This document shows positions 1-7,571 of a stretch of DNA of 25,568 nucleotides, in pieces (position 1 is the stretch's first letter; each line of letters opens with the position of its first letter). Position numbers and translations under genes: made by a program. The notes beneath the pieces are model-generated. The model did no database searches and had not been told where the DNA came from. It saw nothing but the letters and a program-made list of their open reading frames with translations. Source of the DNA: JASMTM01 sp046483075 (lineage in GTDB: Bacteria > Thermotogota > Thermotogae > Petrotogales > Kosmotogaceae); NCBI GenBank assembly GCA_046483075.1, contig JAWODV010000025.1, positions 1 to 25,568 on the forward strand, read 5' to 3'.

Positions 1-95
1 ACAACGGCAAGATTCCAGGCAAATGCAAGTACAATCAAAATTATCAATAAAAACATTTTGAAAATTCTTCTGAACTTCGCGAGAGATTTATTCAT
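1..95 (-). CDS. N-terminal fragment of membrane-anchored or exported protein
   Basis: The first 31 codons of a minus-strand gene that runs off the left edge of the window. The ATG is at 95-93 and is preceded five bases upstream by an AGAGAGGT ribosome binding site (101-108). The visible peptide starts MNKSLAKFRRIFKM and continues with a hydrophobic stretch of about 16 residues (FLLIILIVLAFAW), so it is a signal peptide or an N-terminal membrane anchor behind a basic cytoplasmic end. A TATAAT hexamer upstream suggests separate transcription from the glycosyltransferase genes. Too little is visible to name the protein. Confidence 0.75.
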   Translation of the reverse strand, partial: MNKSLAKFRRIFKMFLLIILIVLAFAWNLAV

Positions 96-131
96 AGTTT
101 ACCTCTCTGAACATATCTTTATTCACTTTTA

Positions 132-137
132 ATTATA
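132..137 (-). promoter_or_regulatory. -10 element of promoter for the gene at 1-95
   Basis: Read on the minus strand this is a perfect TATAAT, about 37 bases upstream of the ATG at 95. No convincing -35 hexamer lies 16-18 bases further upstream; the region there is A-rich. The promoter is therefore plausible but may be weak or activator-dependent. Confidence 0.4.
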
Positions 138-203
138 CGTTCTTTTTGCTTTGGTTTTTATAAGGCTTTATTGTTTGGAAATGTTATGAAATGATCTCAT
201 TAA

Positions 204-1361
204 TTAGTATATTTCATATTGATCGCATAACTGAACATATAATGCCTCAATTTTTTCAGCTATGCTATTCCAGGTAAAATTATTTTTAACAACTTCATAA
301 GCATTTGAAGCCAGTGTCTTGGAAAGAGTAGTGTCTTTAAGAAGCAAATCGATCTTTTCTTTTAAATCATTTTCATTACCCGGTTCAAACAGAATTCCTG
401 TTTTATAATTCTCAACCACAGAAGGTATTCCACCGATATTTGAGGCAAGAACTGGAGTTCTTGCAGCCATCGCTTCCAGAATAACAAGACCCAGCGCTTC
501 CTCCCATATTGAAGGTACGCAAAGTAGATCGCTGTGAACAAAAAAATCCACTATTTCCTCATCCAAATGTGGAAGTAATATTACATTTTTCTTGTTCTTG
601 CTGAGTTTTTCAATTGTTTTTTTATAATCCCCAGAGCCAGCAATTACTATTGATGTGTTCGGGAAGTACTCTGCAACATTAACCAGGTGTTGAATCCCCT
701 TTTCTTTGATTATTCTACCTGCAAATAAAACTACTTCATCTTCCAATTTATACTTTTTCTTCCACTCAGTTTTTGTGATATTTGGACGATCAAATTTCTT
801 CAAATCAACTCCACCCATTACTATATCTATTTTGCCTTCAAGATCTGGAAATGATCTTATTATTCTACTCTTAACTCCATCGCTTACTGCAACAATTCTG
901 TCCATGGAATCAGTCACATCCGAATAAAGCTTCAGGAATCTTTCGTCATTTTCCAAAACATGCAATCCCGTTCCATGTGCTGTTACCAGAACGGGTATAT
1001 TTGCGAGCCTTTTATAAACAGATGCTATTAAGAGCCATAGACCGAAATGCTGAACATGAATTATATCTGGAGAAAAATCTTCCAGTACATTCTTGAACTC
1101 ATGAAAATATATTGAAATAGTTTCTATGAGCGCTTCATTGTCTAAATCTATCATGCTTATTGAATCTACTATAGGGTGAGAAGTGAATACAGGTACGGGG
1201 GTAATAGTTATATTTTTTACAGGATAACTTTCTTCGTTTATTGGCCCGGGATAAAGTACCAACACATCGTGTTTTTTAGAAAGGTTAAGCGATAGATTTT
1301 GTACATAGGTACCACTGCCAGAACCCTTTATTGGAACAGAGTGCAGAATTAGAATCTTCAT
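204..1361 (-). CDS. Glycosyltransferase family 4 (GT-B fold)
   Basis: A 385-residue retaining-type glycosyltransferase that would transfer a sugar from a nucleotide-sugar donor in the cytoplasm; donor and acceptor cannot be read from sequence. The N-terminal Rossmann domain begins MKILILHS and carries the glycine-rich GSGTYVQNL loop near residues 14-22. The donor-binding half begins at VVLFAGRIIKEKG and IVIAGSGD, followed by PSIWEEALGLVILEAMA, which holds the family E-x7-E motif near residues 290-298. Length is normal for GT4. The ATG lies four bases after the TGA stop of the preceding gene, and that stop overlaps the GGATGA ribosome binding site, so translation is probably coupled. It is the last gene of the LacI-led sugar operon. 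Family assignment is secure. Confidence 0.92.
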   Translation of the reverse strand: MKILILHSVPIKGSGSGTYVQNLSLNLSKKHDVLVLYPGPINEESYPVKNITITPVPVFTSHPIVDSISMIDLDNEALIETISIYFHEFKNVLEDFSPDIIHVQHFGLWLLIASVYKRLANIPVLVTAHGTGLHVLENDERFLKLYSDVTDSMDRIVAVSDGVKSRIIRSFPDLEGKIDIVMGGVDLKKFDRPNITKTEWKKKYKLEDEVVLFAGRIIKEKGIQHLVNVAEYFPNTSIVIAGSGDYKKTIEKLSKNKKNVILLPHLDEEIVDFFVHSDLLCVPSIWEEALGLVILEAMAARTPVLASNIGGIPSVVENYKTGILFEPGNENDLKEKIDLLLKDTTLSKTLASNAYEVVKNNFTWNSIAEKIEALYVQLCDQYEIY

Positions 1362-1365
1362 TTTA

Positions 1366-2526
1366 TCATCCTAAAAAAATATTCGTTATTTGTTGCCACT
1401 TTTCTAGGGTATCTTTCAATTTTTCTATGGAGTTTTCAGAAAAACTGTGTGTGTAAGGAATTTTCGCGTTTTCCATACACATATCAAAACCAAATTTATC
1501 ATTCTCAGAAAGGTATTTTAATGCCAGTAATTTGTTATGTTCGGATATTCTTTCTTCTAGATCATCTTTCATAAACACACCGGGATACGGCATAAACTCA
1601 TCAAAAGCGATTTTATGCACTTCGTTAGAGTTTAGATGATCCTGATACTTTTTTCTTAAATAGAGAAATCTGTAAATATCTTCTCTCGCTTTCTTCCAAT
1701 CGGGTGTTTTTTTGGATGGTGGATAGTGGGTAATATGAAGCTGAGGATCAAAATAAATTCTATAACCTAACAATCTCGCATTGAAAACATAATCCATATC
1801 TTCACCACGACTGATTAACGGATCAAAGCAAATATTCTTTATCAGTTCCTTGTTTAACACCATATTTCCGCCTAAAGCTACCATTGTCGCTTTGTATCTT
1901 GGATTCTCTTTTTTTAATTTTTCAAATGTTTTATTAAAGGTAGCATCCTTGGGCCACCACTTTAATTCCCAGAATCTGGAATAACTGGGTCTATCCTGAA
2001 TATAATGTCCCGCTTTTCCAAAAATTATTCCATTATCATTTGCTTTATTCAGGATATCTTCACCTGCTATCTTGAAGAATGAGTCATCCTCAATTAACTC
2101 GTCGTCATCAAGAAAAATTCCTAAATCGCATCCCGAATCAAGTACAGATAAAAGGCATAAATTCCTCACATTAGAATAGCAATCAGGATCAATAAGAGAC
2201 AAATCTTCAATTCCTCTATCAATGATTTTTTGTTTTATATTACTAATCCATGAATATGAATTAACCTCAATATTTATTTTATTTTTGTATGGCTCGACAT
2301 ATTTTATTAGGTGGCTCTCTACCTTATCTTGCAGTTTTTGTTTATTAGCAACTGCCACAATTTTTATTGTTATTTCACCGTTTTGCACTTTTTCAAAATC
2401 TTTTAAATTCTCAAGTAACCTTGCAAGAGTTCCTTCTTCATTTAATGGTGTTGGATGATCAAAAATAATTTCTACTTCATTGTCAATAGGTCCCCAGTAC
2501 GTTGGTATAACTATGCATTTCTTTAT
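1366..2526 (-). CDS. GT2-type glycosyltransferase with non-canonical ATA start
   Basis: A predicted 386-residue GT-A-fold glycosyltransferase. From the proposed start the protein reads (M)KKCIVIPTYWGP, then a DHPTPLNEEGTLARLLENL segment. IPTYW is the usual first beta-strand of GT2 enzymes. A DDDE motif (about residues 140-143, after GIFL) fits the DxD metal/nucleotide-sugar site. A GGNMVLNKEL segment and RGEDMDYVFNARLLGY follow, typical of the acceptor side. The frame has no ATG, GTG or TTG between the ATA at 2526-2524 and a GTG at 2388, which lies after the conserved N-terminus and has no ribosome binding site. The ATA sits seven bases after GGAGG, which overlaps the stop of the upstream permease gene. 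The sugar substrate is unknown. Start choice is inference from homology and spacing; family assignment is firm. Confidence 0.82.
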   Translation of the reverse strand: MKKCIVIPTYWGPIDNEVEIIFDHPTPLNEEGTLARLLENLKDFEKVQNGEITIKIVAVANKQKLQDKVESHLIKYVEPYKNKINIEVNSYSWISNIKQKIIDRGIEDLSLIDPDCYSNVRNLCLLSVLDSGCDLGIFLDDDELIEDDSFFKIAGEDILNKANDNGIIFGKAGHYIQDRPSYSRFWELKWWPKDATFNKTFEKLKKENPRYKATMVALGGNMVLNKELIKNICFDPLISRGEDMDYVFNARLLGYRIYFDPQLHITHYPPSKKTPDWKKAREDIYRFLYLRKKYQDHLNSNEVHKIAFDEFMPYPGVFMKDDLEERISEHNKLLALKYLSENDKFGFDMCMENAKIPYTHSFSENSIEKLKDTLEKWQQITNIFLG

Positions 2527-2540
2527 AGTAATCCCTCCTA
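2524..2540 (-). promoter_or_regulatory. Ribosome binding site that sets an ATA start
   Basis: On the minus strand the permease stop codon TAG merges into TAGGAGGGA. GGAGG is followed by seven bases and then ATA AAG AAA TGC. This is ideal spacing for a start, yet the codon is ATA. The ATG four codons later (in AAATGCAT) is out of frame and opens only an 11-codon reading frame. Confidence 0.7.
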
Positions 2541-3383
2541 TCCTTTTACTGCACCTGAAGTAAAACCAGCAACCAAATGTTTTTGAAGAAATGTGAAGAA
2601 AACAATAACTGGTACAGATATCATTACTCCAGCTGCCATTATTAAATGCCAGGATGACTGAAACTGAGTTTGAAACTCATATAATCCAAGGGGTAACGTT
2701 CTTGTTTCGTTATTTGTTAGAACAGTTGCAAAAAGAACCTCATTCCATGCCTTCATAAACGAAAGTATCGCTACAGTAACTATACCAGGTTTGGCTGTAG
2801 GGAGGATAATTCTAATAAATGCTCTAAAATTACTACATCCATCTATCAATGCCGCTTCTCTAAGCTCTGATGGGACTGTGTCAAAATATCCTCTCATAAC
2901 CCATATAGCAAATGGCGCAACAAATGCTGTATATGTAATTATCAAGCCTGGATATGTGCCAACTAATTTAATACCCAATTCATTTTTTATCCATATAAAA
3001 ATTAAGTAGTAGGGTAATAGAAACAAAATGCCAGGAAACATCTGAGTAATAAGAAATGATGTTCCAATTGCCTTTCTGCCAGGATATCTGAATTTTGAAA
3101 GAGAATATCCCGCAAATGTAGAAACAATCGTAGCCAGAATCATCGATGAAATTGAAACTATAAGACTGTTCTTGAAATATCTTCCCAGAGGTACGGTTTC
3201 CCAAATCTCAAGATAGTTTTCAAACCTTAGCCTATCAGGAAATATGCTTGGATGCATCGTATGAATGTCTGTAGGATATTTCAACGAAGATATTATAAGC
3301 CAATAAATCGGAAACAAAACAAATATCAGTAAAAATACTATTCCACATGTTCTCAAAAAAATAACTCTTTTTGGTTCTTTCAT
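2538..3383 (-). CDS. Carbohydrate ABC transporter permease, MalG type
   Basis: A 281-residue inner-membrane permease of the CUT1 sugar importer family. It has about six hydrophobic segments, starting near residues 10-32. The cytoplasmic EAA loop is clear in EAALIDGCSNFRAFIRIILP (roughly residues 178-197), which docks onto the shared ATPase. The C-terminus GFTSGAVKG is the characteristic MalG-family ending. The start overlaps the stop of the preceding MalF-type gene as TAATG, with GGAGG upstream, so the two permeases are translationally coupled. The partner ATPase is not in the window; CUT1 systems often use a shared MsmK-type ATPase encoded elsewhere. Substrate unknown. Confidence 0.94.
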   Translation of the reverse strand: MKEPKRVIFLRTCGIVFLLIFVLFPIYWLIISSLKYPTDIHTMHPSIFPDRLRFENYLEIWETVPLGRYFKNSLIVSISSMILATIVSTFAGYSLSKFRYPGRKAIGTSFLITQMFPGILFLLPYYLIFIWIKNELGIKLVGTYPGLIITYTAFVAPFAIWVMRGYFDTVPSELREAALIDGCSNFRAFIRIILPTAKPGIVTVAILSFMKAWNEVLFATVLTNNETRTLPLGLYEFQTQFQSSWHLIMAAGVMISVPVIVFFTFLQKHLVAGFTSGAVKG

Positions 3384-4279
3384 TATGCATCCTCCAATTT
3401 AGAGAGCCTTAAGTAAGTCATGATAAGTACTAACATGAAAAGCATCATAACAACACTCATGGCTGCTCCCATTCCAAAGTCCCAGTTTCGGAAAGATCTT
3501 ATCCATATATTCAGTGACAGAATATTTGCCTCTTCTGAAGGTGAACCTCCCGTTAAGATAAAAGGAACGTTGAAATTATTAAATGACCAAAGCGCGGTAA
3601 GCACTGTGAGTATTGTAATAACAGGTGAAATTGAAGGTAGTGTTATCTTTCTAAATGTCTGCCATCGTGTTGCACCATCAACCTTTGCTGCTTCATATAA
3701 CTCACCGGGAATACTCTGTAATCCTGCCAACAAGGTGATAAACCAAAGAGGCCATCTTATCCAGATATTGCCAATAATTATTGTGAATAATGCCATTCGA
3801 CCGGTGAGCCAAGATATAGGTTCATCCATTATTCCAATTTGCATTAAAAGCGAGTTCACTATTCCCCAGTCTCGTAAAAGCATAAATCTTAAATTTGTTA
3901 GGCTGACCACACCGGGTAGAATAAATGGAATCAATAGCAATCCACGTATTAGATTTCTTCCTCGAAAGTCTTTATTTAACAATATGGCCCCAAGTATTCC
4001 TAGCAAGAAGCAACCAATAACTGATAGGATAACAAATATAGTTGTGTAACCCAGCGAAGTCCAAAATACCGAACCAAGACTGCTCATAGCCCGTTCATAA
4101 TTCGCAAATCCAACAAAAGGAGCTTCTGTCCAATCTCTAATATAATATACATTTAGCTTTCGAAAACTTATTATTACGCCCCATATAGTCGGTAAAAAAT
4201 GAACAATCACAGATAGAAGAATGGCAGGTAATATCATCCTGTATGCAAATGCTTTACTTTTGCTGTTTATTGATGGCAT
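3383..4279 (-). CDS. Carbohydrate ABC transporter permease, MalF type
   Basis: A 298-residue membrane permease that pairs with the MalG-type protein to form the translocation channel. Six hydrophobic segments are visible, the first near residues 13-35. The EAA loop reads LYEAAKVDGATRWQTFRKI, followed by TLPSISPV, near residue 195-220. It lacks the long periplasmic insertion and extra N-terminal helices of enterobacterial MalF, as is usual for CUT1 permeases of Thermotogota and Firmicutes. Its ATG follows AGAGGTGA. It sits downstream of the binding-protein gene, from which it is separated by a 64-base gap containing a hairpin, and overlaps the next permease gene by one base. Confidence 0.94.
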   Translation of the reverse strand: MPSINSKSKAFAYRMILPAILLSVIVHFLPTIWGVIISFRKLNVYYIRDWTEAPFVGFANYERAMSSLGSVFWTSLGYTTIFVILSVIGCFLLGILGAILLNKDFRGRNLIRGLLLIPFILPGVVSLTNLRFMLLRDWGIVNSLLMQIGIMDEPISWLTGRMALFTIIIGNIWIRWPLWFITLLAGLQSIPGELYEAAKVDGATRWQTFRKITLPSISPVITILTVLTALWSFNNFNVPFILTGGSPSEEANILSLNIWIRSFRNWDFGMGAAMSVVMMLFMLVLIMTYLRLSKLEDA

Positions 4280-4306
4280 TTGAATTTCACCTCTAAATCA
4301 ATAAAT

Positions 4307-4330
4307 GGGGAGGATCTGATAGTCCTCCCC
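4307..4330 (-). promoter_or_regulatory. Intercistronic hairpin between binding-protein and permease genes
   Basis: A perfect 8-bp G+C-rich inverted repeat, GGGGAGGA and TCCTCCCC, separated by an 8-base loop. In the mRNA it lies just after the stop of the solute-binding protein gene and about 27 bases before the MalF-type start. No U-tract follows, so it is unlikely to be a full terminator. In many binding-protein transporter operons such a stem protects the upstream message or attenuates read-through so the binding protein is made in excess. That role is inferred here. Confidence 0.6.
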
Positions 4331-4343
4331 TATTAATCAATGA

Positions 4344-5612
4344 TTAGTTGTAAGAATCCAGTGCGTTCTGTAGCTCGTAGTCATACTGCTCAAGCAGTGA
4401 TTCAATTTTTGCATCGTTAAGTGTACCATTTGCATATGCACTGAAAACATCGACTATAATTTCAGGAACAAATCTTTCCATTGCACCCCATGCGGGATGT
4501 ATTGGATAATGTGAACCAGCATTTCCAATTTCTTCAAATGCTTCCCACATTTCAGCATAAGGCTCCTGTGAAAAGAATGGCTCTCTGTAGGCTTCTTTAA
4601 CAGTAGGTGAAACAAACATTTTTTCCGCAATTAATGCCTGAATTTCAGGTTTCATAAGGAATTTTACCCATTTCTTAGCAGCATATTTTTTATCTGAGCT
4701 AACGGATATCATAAGATCACTACCACCAACAAAACCTGTTCTGAGGTCTCTGTTCTTTCCTGGTTGAAGTGCCACACCAACTTTACCACTTTCAAGCCAT
4801 CCTTCAGATATCTCTGATTCAACCTTAAGGACAAACCATGGTCCGGGATACATGAATGCGACATCTCCATTAAAGAATGATACACAAATCTCATTATGAC
4901 CCATCTCTGCCAGAGAAGGAGACATCACTTCATATTCACCAAGCATATCAGCCCAGAATTTTACGGATTCAAAAGCCTTTTCAGAATCTAGAATAACTTC
5001 TTCTCCATCCTCTGAAATTATGTCCGTATTGTTTTGCCATAGAAAACTTCCAACATAATGTCCGTTACCTTTACCGCGAAGCCCCATTGGGTATTCAATT
5101 TCGCCTTTTTCTTTCAATACCATTGAAGCATATAATAAATCTCCCCATGTTTGCGGTGGATTGGGAAGATCGTACTTTTCCATCAGGTCTTTTCTGTAAA
5201 CAAGAGCTCTGATATCTGCAAACCATGGTACAGCATATACTTTATTGTCGTAGCCTGTTGTTGACCATGGACCACCAAGGAAATTATCTGGTCCTCCAAA
5301 ATATTCTACATCATTTGTCAAACTCTCAAAGGCTCCTGTTGCCTGAAGGGCACCTACCCATGTAGTACCAACCTGAGTTACATCTGGTCCTTCTCCGGAT
5401 GCAACCATAGCCATCAGCTTGGTCCAGCCTTCTCCCCAGCTTGTGAATTCTACATTTACATCAATACCAGTTTCTTCTTTGAATTGTTCTACTGCTTCTT
5501 CAATAAACTCTCTTGCTCCGGAACCACTCATCATCATAAAATCAAGACTAGTTGCTAACATGATACCGGTAACAATTACCACCAAAAACATAATAACTAC
5601 AAATTTCTTCAT
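4344..5612 (-). CDS. Extracellular sugar-binding protein, family 1
   Basis: A 422-residue periplasmic or extracytoplasmic binding protein of the MalE-like SBP family 1, expected to deliver a sugar or oligosaccharide to the two permeases. The N-terminus MKKFVVIMFLVVIVTGIMLA is a signal peptide with cleavage near residues 20-22; there is no lipobox cysteine, so it appears to be soluble. The mature part has the family pattern: EAVEQFKEETGIDVNVEFTS, ASGEGPDVTQVGTTW near residues 72-86, YAVPWFADIRALVYRKDL, and FFNGDVAFMYPGPW. The ATG is preceded by GGGAGGTG. It is the first structural gene after the lacI-type gene, 29 bases downstream. The ligand cannot be predicted from what is visible. Confidence 0.94.
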   Translation of the reverse strand: MKKFVVIMFLVVIVTGIMLATSLDFMMMSGSGAREFIEEAVEQFKEETGIDVNVEFTSWGEGWTKLMAMVASGEGPDVTQVGTTWVGALQATGAFESLTNDVEYFGGPDNFLGGPWSTTGYDNKVYAVPWFADIRALVYRKDLMEKYDLPNPPQTWGDLLYASMVLKEKGEIEYPMGLRGKGNGHYVGSFLWQNNTDIISEDGEEVILDSEKAFESVKFWADMLGEYEVMSPSLAEMGHNEICVSFFNGDVAFMYPGPWFVLKVESEISEGWLESGKVGVALQPGKNRDLRTGFVGGSDLMISVSSDKKYAAKKWVKFLMKPEIQALIAEKMFVSPTVKEAYREPFFSQEPYAEMWEAFEEIGNAGSHYPIHPAWGAMERFVPEIIVDVFSAYANGTLNDAKIESLLEQYDYELQNALDSYN

Positions 5613-5641
5613 ACATACACCTCCCGAAAGTTTTTTGCTTT

Positions 5642-6646
5642 TTAAGCGCTTTCCTTGATAACAAGTTGTGTAGGTACTTTTAAAGTTTTACTCGAAGGTT
5701 CTACACCACTTATTATTTGAAAAAGCGTCTTTGCTGCAAGTTCTCCCATCATCTTCATATTTTGAGAAATTGACGTCAAAGAAGGATAAACATAATTAGA
5801 TAGTTTTATACTGTCGTAACCAATGACCCTCACATCATTAGGAATCTTATATCCTTTTTCTAATAATATTCTAATCGCACCAATAGCCATAAGATCGGAA
5901 AAACAGAAAAGAGAATCGAATTTTTTCCCGCTTTCAAGAATATTCTCAATAGCCTTCATACCACCCTGAAAAGAATTCTCTGTTCTTATAACTGTAGATT
6001 TAAGTCCACTGTTTCTTAATGTCTCATTGTAAGCTCGTAGTCTTTCTGAATATGAGGATTTGCTTCCCTTTCCAGTTATGTGAAATATATGCTTATTACC
6101 TTTCCGCATAAGATAATCAACAGCTGTTTTTGCGCCTTCATAATTGTCAGAGAATATAGAGTAGAATTCATTTTCATCTCCAATATCTTCACCAACAAGC
6201 ACGACAGGAACCTCATTATCTTTAAATGTTTTTAGCAGTGACTTATCATGTGAGCCCTCAAACAATATAAGACCATCTATCAAACCTGAATTAACATAAT
6301 CAAGGAAAAGTGATCTGCTTTGTTCATCGGACATGTTAAAGAGAACTGTTCTATAATTCTGACTTTTAAACCATTCTGAAGCACCTCTAACACATTCTCC
6401 ATAAAAGGGTGGTATCACAAAATCCTGGTTTGATTTTACAATTAACCCAAATGTATTGGATCTACTCCCCGCAAGCACTCTAGCTATAAAGCGTGGTTTA
6501 TATCCATGTTTTTTCATCGAATTAAGAATTCTTAGAAGAGTACTTCTTTTAAGTTTTTCAGGGTTGTTTATAGCTCTTGATACTGTCATTTTGGAAACCC
6601 CTGCATCTTCTGCAATTCTCGCGATGGTCACTTTATTCTTACTCAT
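5642..6646 (-). CDS. LacI-family transcriptional regulator
   Basis: A 334-residue repressor. The N-terminal helix-turn-helix is VTIARIAEDAGVSKMTVSRA (about residues 6-25), including the hinge-proximal ending of the LacI headpiece at GYKPRFIARVLAG. The rest is the periplasmic-binding-protein-like effector domain (FGLIVKSN, DGLILFEGS, FCFSDLMAIGAIRIL, VRVIGYDSIKLS). The ATG at 6646 is chosen because GGAGGG lies six bases upstream; an in-frame GTG two codons earlier overlaps that ribosome binding site. It is the first gene of the sugar-transport operon and its own promoter carries a LacI-type operator, so it probably regulates itself and the genes behind it. The effector is presumably the transported sugar or a derivative. 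Confidence 0.95.
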   Translation of the reverse strand: MSKNKVTIARIAEDAGVSKMTVSRAINNPEKLKRSTLLRILNSMKKHGYKPRFIARVLAGSRSNTFGLIVKSNQDFVIPPFYGECVRGASEWFKSQNYRTVLFNMSDEQSRSLFLDYVNSGLIDGLILFEGSHDKSLLKTFKDNEVPVVLVGEDIGDENEFYSIFSDNYEGAKTAVDYLMRKGNKHIFHITGKGSKSSYSERLRAYNETLRNSGLKSTVIRTENSFQGGMKAIENILESGKKFDSLFCFSDLMAIGAIRILLEKGYKIPNDVRVIGYDSIKLSNYVYPSLTSISQNMKMMGELAAKTLFQIISGVEPSSKTLKVPTQLVIKESA

Positions 6647-6658
6647 TATCACCCTCCG

Positions 6659-6674
6659 ATGTTACCGATAACAT
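6659..6674. promoter_or_regulatory. LacI-type operator
   Basis: ATGTTACCGATAACAT is a 16-bp inverted repeat (arms ATGTTA and TAACAT, CG at the centre), the standard form of LacI/GalR-family operators. It lies directly upstream of the lacI-type ribosome binding site and overlaps the end of the -10 hexamer and the expected transcription start, so binding would block initiation. No second copy was seen before the binding-protein gene. Confidence 0.8.
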
Positions 6675-6702
6675 TATTTCATAAAAGTATTATGATTTTC
6701 AA
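6673..6702 (-). promoter_or_regulatory. Promoter of the lacI-sugar transport operon
   Basis: On the minus strand TTGAAA (6702-6697) and AATAAT (6678-6673) are separated by 18 bases. The start of transcription would fall near 6666, inside the operator. Each hexamer departs from consensus by two positions at most. Confidence 0.6.
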
Positions 6703-6740
6703 ATCTTCTTAAAATAAACAACATTGAATCAGAAAGAATT

Positions 6741-6790
6741 AAAGGCAATTAAACTCAATTTGCTTTATAAAATTCATGATAAAGGCAATT
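6741..6790. repeat. Short direct repeat, 40-bp period
   Basis: AAAGGCAATT occurs at 6741-6750 and again at 6781-6790, exactly 40 bp apart, each followed by a similar A/T-rich stretch. It lies between the 3' end of the patatin-like gene and the lacI promoter. No function is evident and chance is possible in such A/T-rich DNA. Confidence 0.35.
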
Positions 6791-6833
6791 TAATTCGAAT
6801 TTTGTTAATTTAGAAGAAAAGCAGAAATTTATT

Positions 6834-7571
6834 TTAAAGATTCGCTTCAATCCATTCTTTCGTATCATTGTACATTTTTGTGACAAGATTATCCGGGTTT
6901 GAATCCTCATAGCTTCTTTCAAAAACGTATTTGCTTCTTTGTTTTTTAATGTTTTCAATTTCTTGAGTCCGTGCCTTAGTAGAAAGAAAAAGATAATCTA
7001 AAGCGTGTCGTGGTTTCACAATATGCTCATGTTTCAATATGAACAACAAATCTCCGTCAGGAATACCATATAAACTACTGCTAGAAACGTAATTATCGTA
7101 GGGAGCGAATTGAACTGGAAAAGCCAGTGCTCTATTGATAGCTTTTCTAATATCACCTTCCAGTACTTCGTCACGATATTTTGAAATATTAAATGCATGA
7201 ATTTTTAGCTCCGGGATCTCCGATAACTCAAACTCAGGAAAATACTCTTCAGTAAAATTCTCCAGTGCTTTATGCGAGAGTGCACCTCTCATTGGGCCTC
7301 CAATACTGTACAATGTCCTTAATATTTCTACTATTCCCGGAAGAGTATAACCTTCCGGGTTATAAAAACCTTTCCCGATATCCTTCCATATTCTTCGAAC
7401 AATGTTAAATGCTCTATCTGCTGAACCATAATATTTGGTTAAAAAAATTGGGATACATGAAAAACCTGTACAATGAATTTCCTCAAACTCAATATTATTT
7501 TCTTGAAAAGCTTTAAATGCACCGGTAATAGAAAAATAAAGTACAGAATTACCTCCGAATGAAATTTTCAA
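6834..7571 (-). CDS. Patatin-like protein with degenerate active site
   Basis: A 245-residue protein that aligns by eye with the patatin phospholipase fold of the gene just upstream but has lost much of the active site. The glycine-rich oxyanion segment (GGAKGFAH in the neighbour) is GGNSVLYF here. The nucleophile elbow GxSxG reads GFSCI, keeping the serine but not the second glycine. The later DGG/DGA motif appears as PDGDLL. The frame is intact, so this is a divergent paralogue rather than an obvious pseudogene. The TTG start at 7571 is supported by AAGGAG eight bases upstream, and the gene overlaps its upstream neighbour by 23 bases. Enzymatic activity is doubtful; a regulatory or pairing role with the neighbour is possible but unproven. 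Confidence 0.7.
   Translation of the reverse strand: MKISFGGNSVLYFSITGAFKAFQENNIEFEEIHCTGFSCIPIFLTKYYGSADRAFNIVRRIWKDIGKGFYNPEGYTLPGIVEILRTLYSIGGPMRGALSHKALENFTEEYFPEFELSEIPELKIHAFNISKYRDEVLEGDIRKAINRALAFPVQFAPYDNYVSSSSLYGIPDGDLLFILKHEHIVKPRHALDYLFLSTKARTQEIENIKKQRSKYVFERSYEDSNPDNLVTKMYNDTKEWIEANL

Noticed and set aside
3420..4049. A 209-codon plus-strand open frame opposite the MalF-type permease gene
   Set aside because: It is antisense to a gene with clear family motifs, has no ribosome binding site and its translation resembles no protein; the same holds for antisense frames over the kinase gene (16300-16859) and the M3 peptidase gene (11565-11942).
6834..7571. Pseudogene call for the degenerate patatin-like gene
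   Set aside because: The frame is complete, has a well-placed ribosome binding site and overlaps its neighbour as in a functional operon; only the catalytic motifs have diverged.
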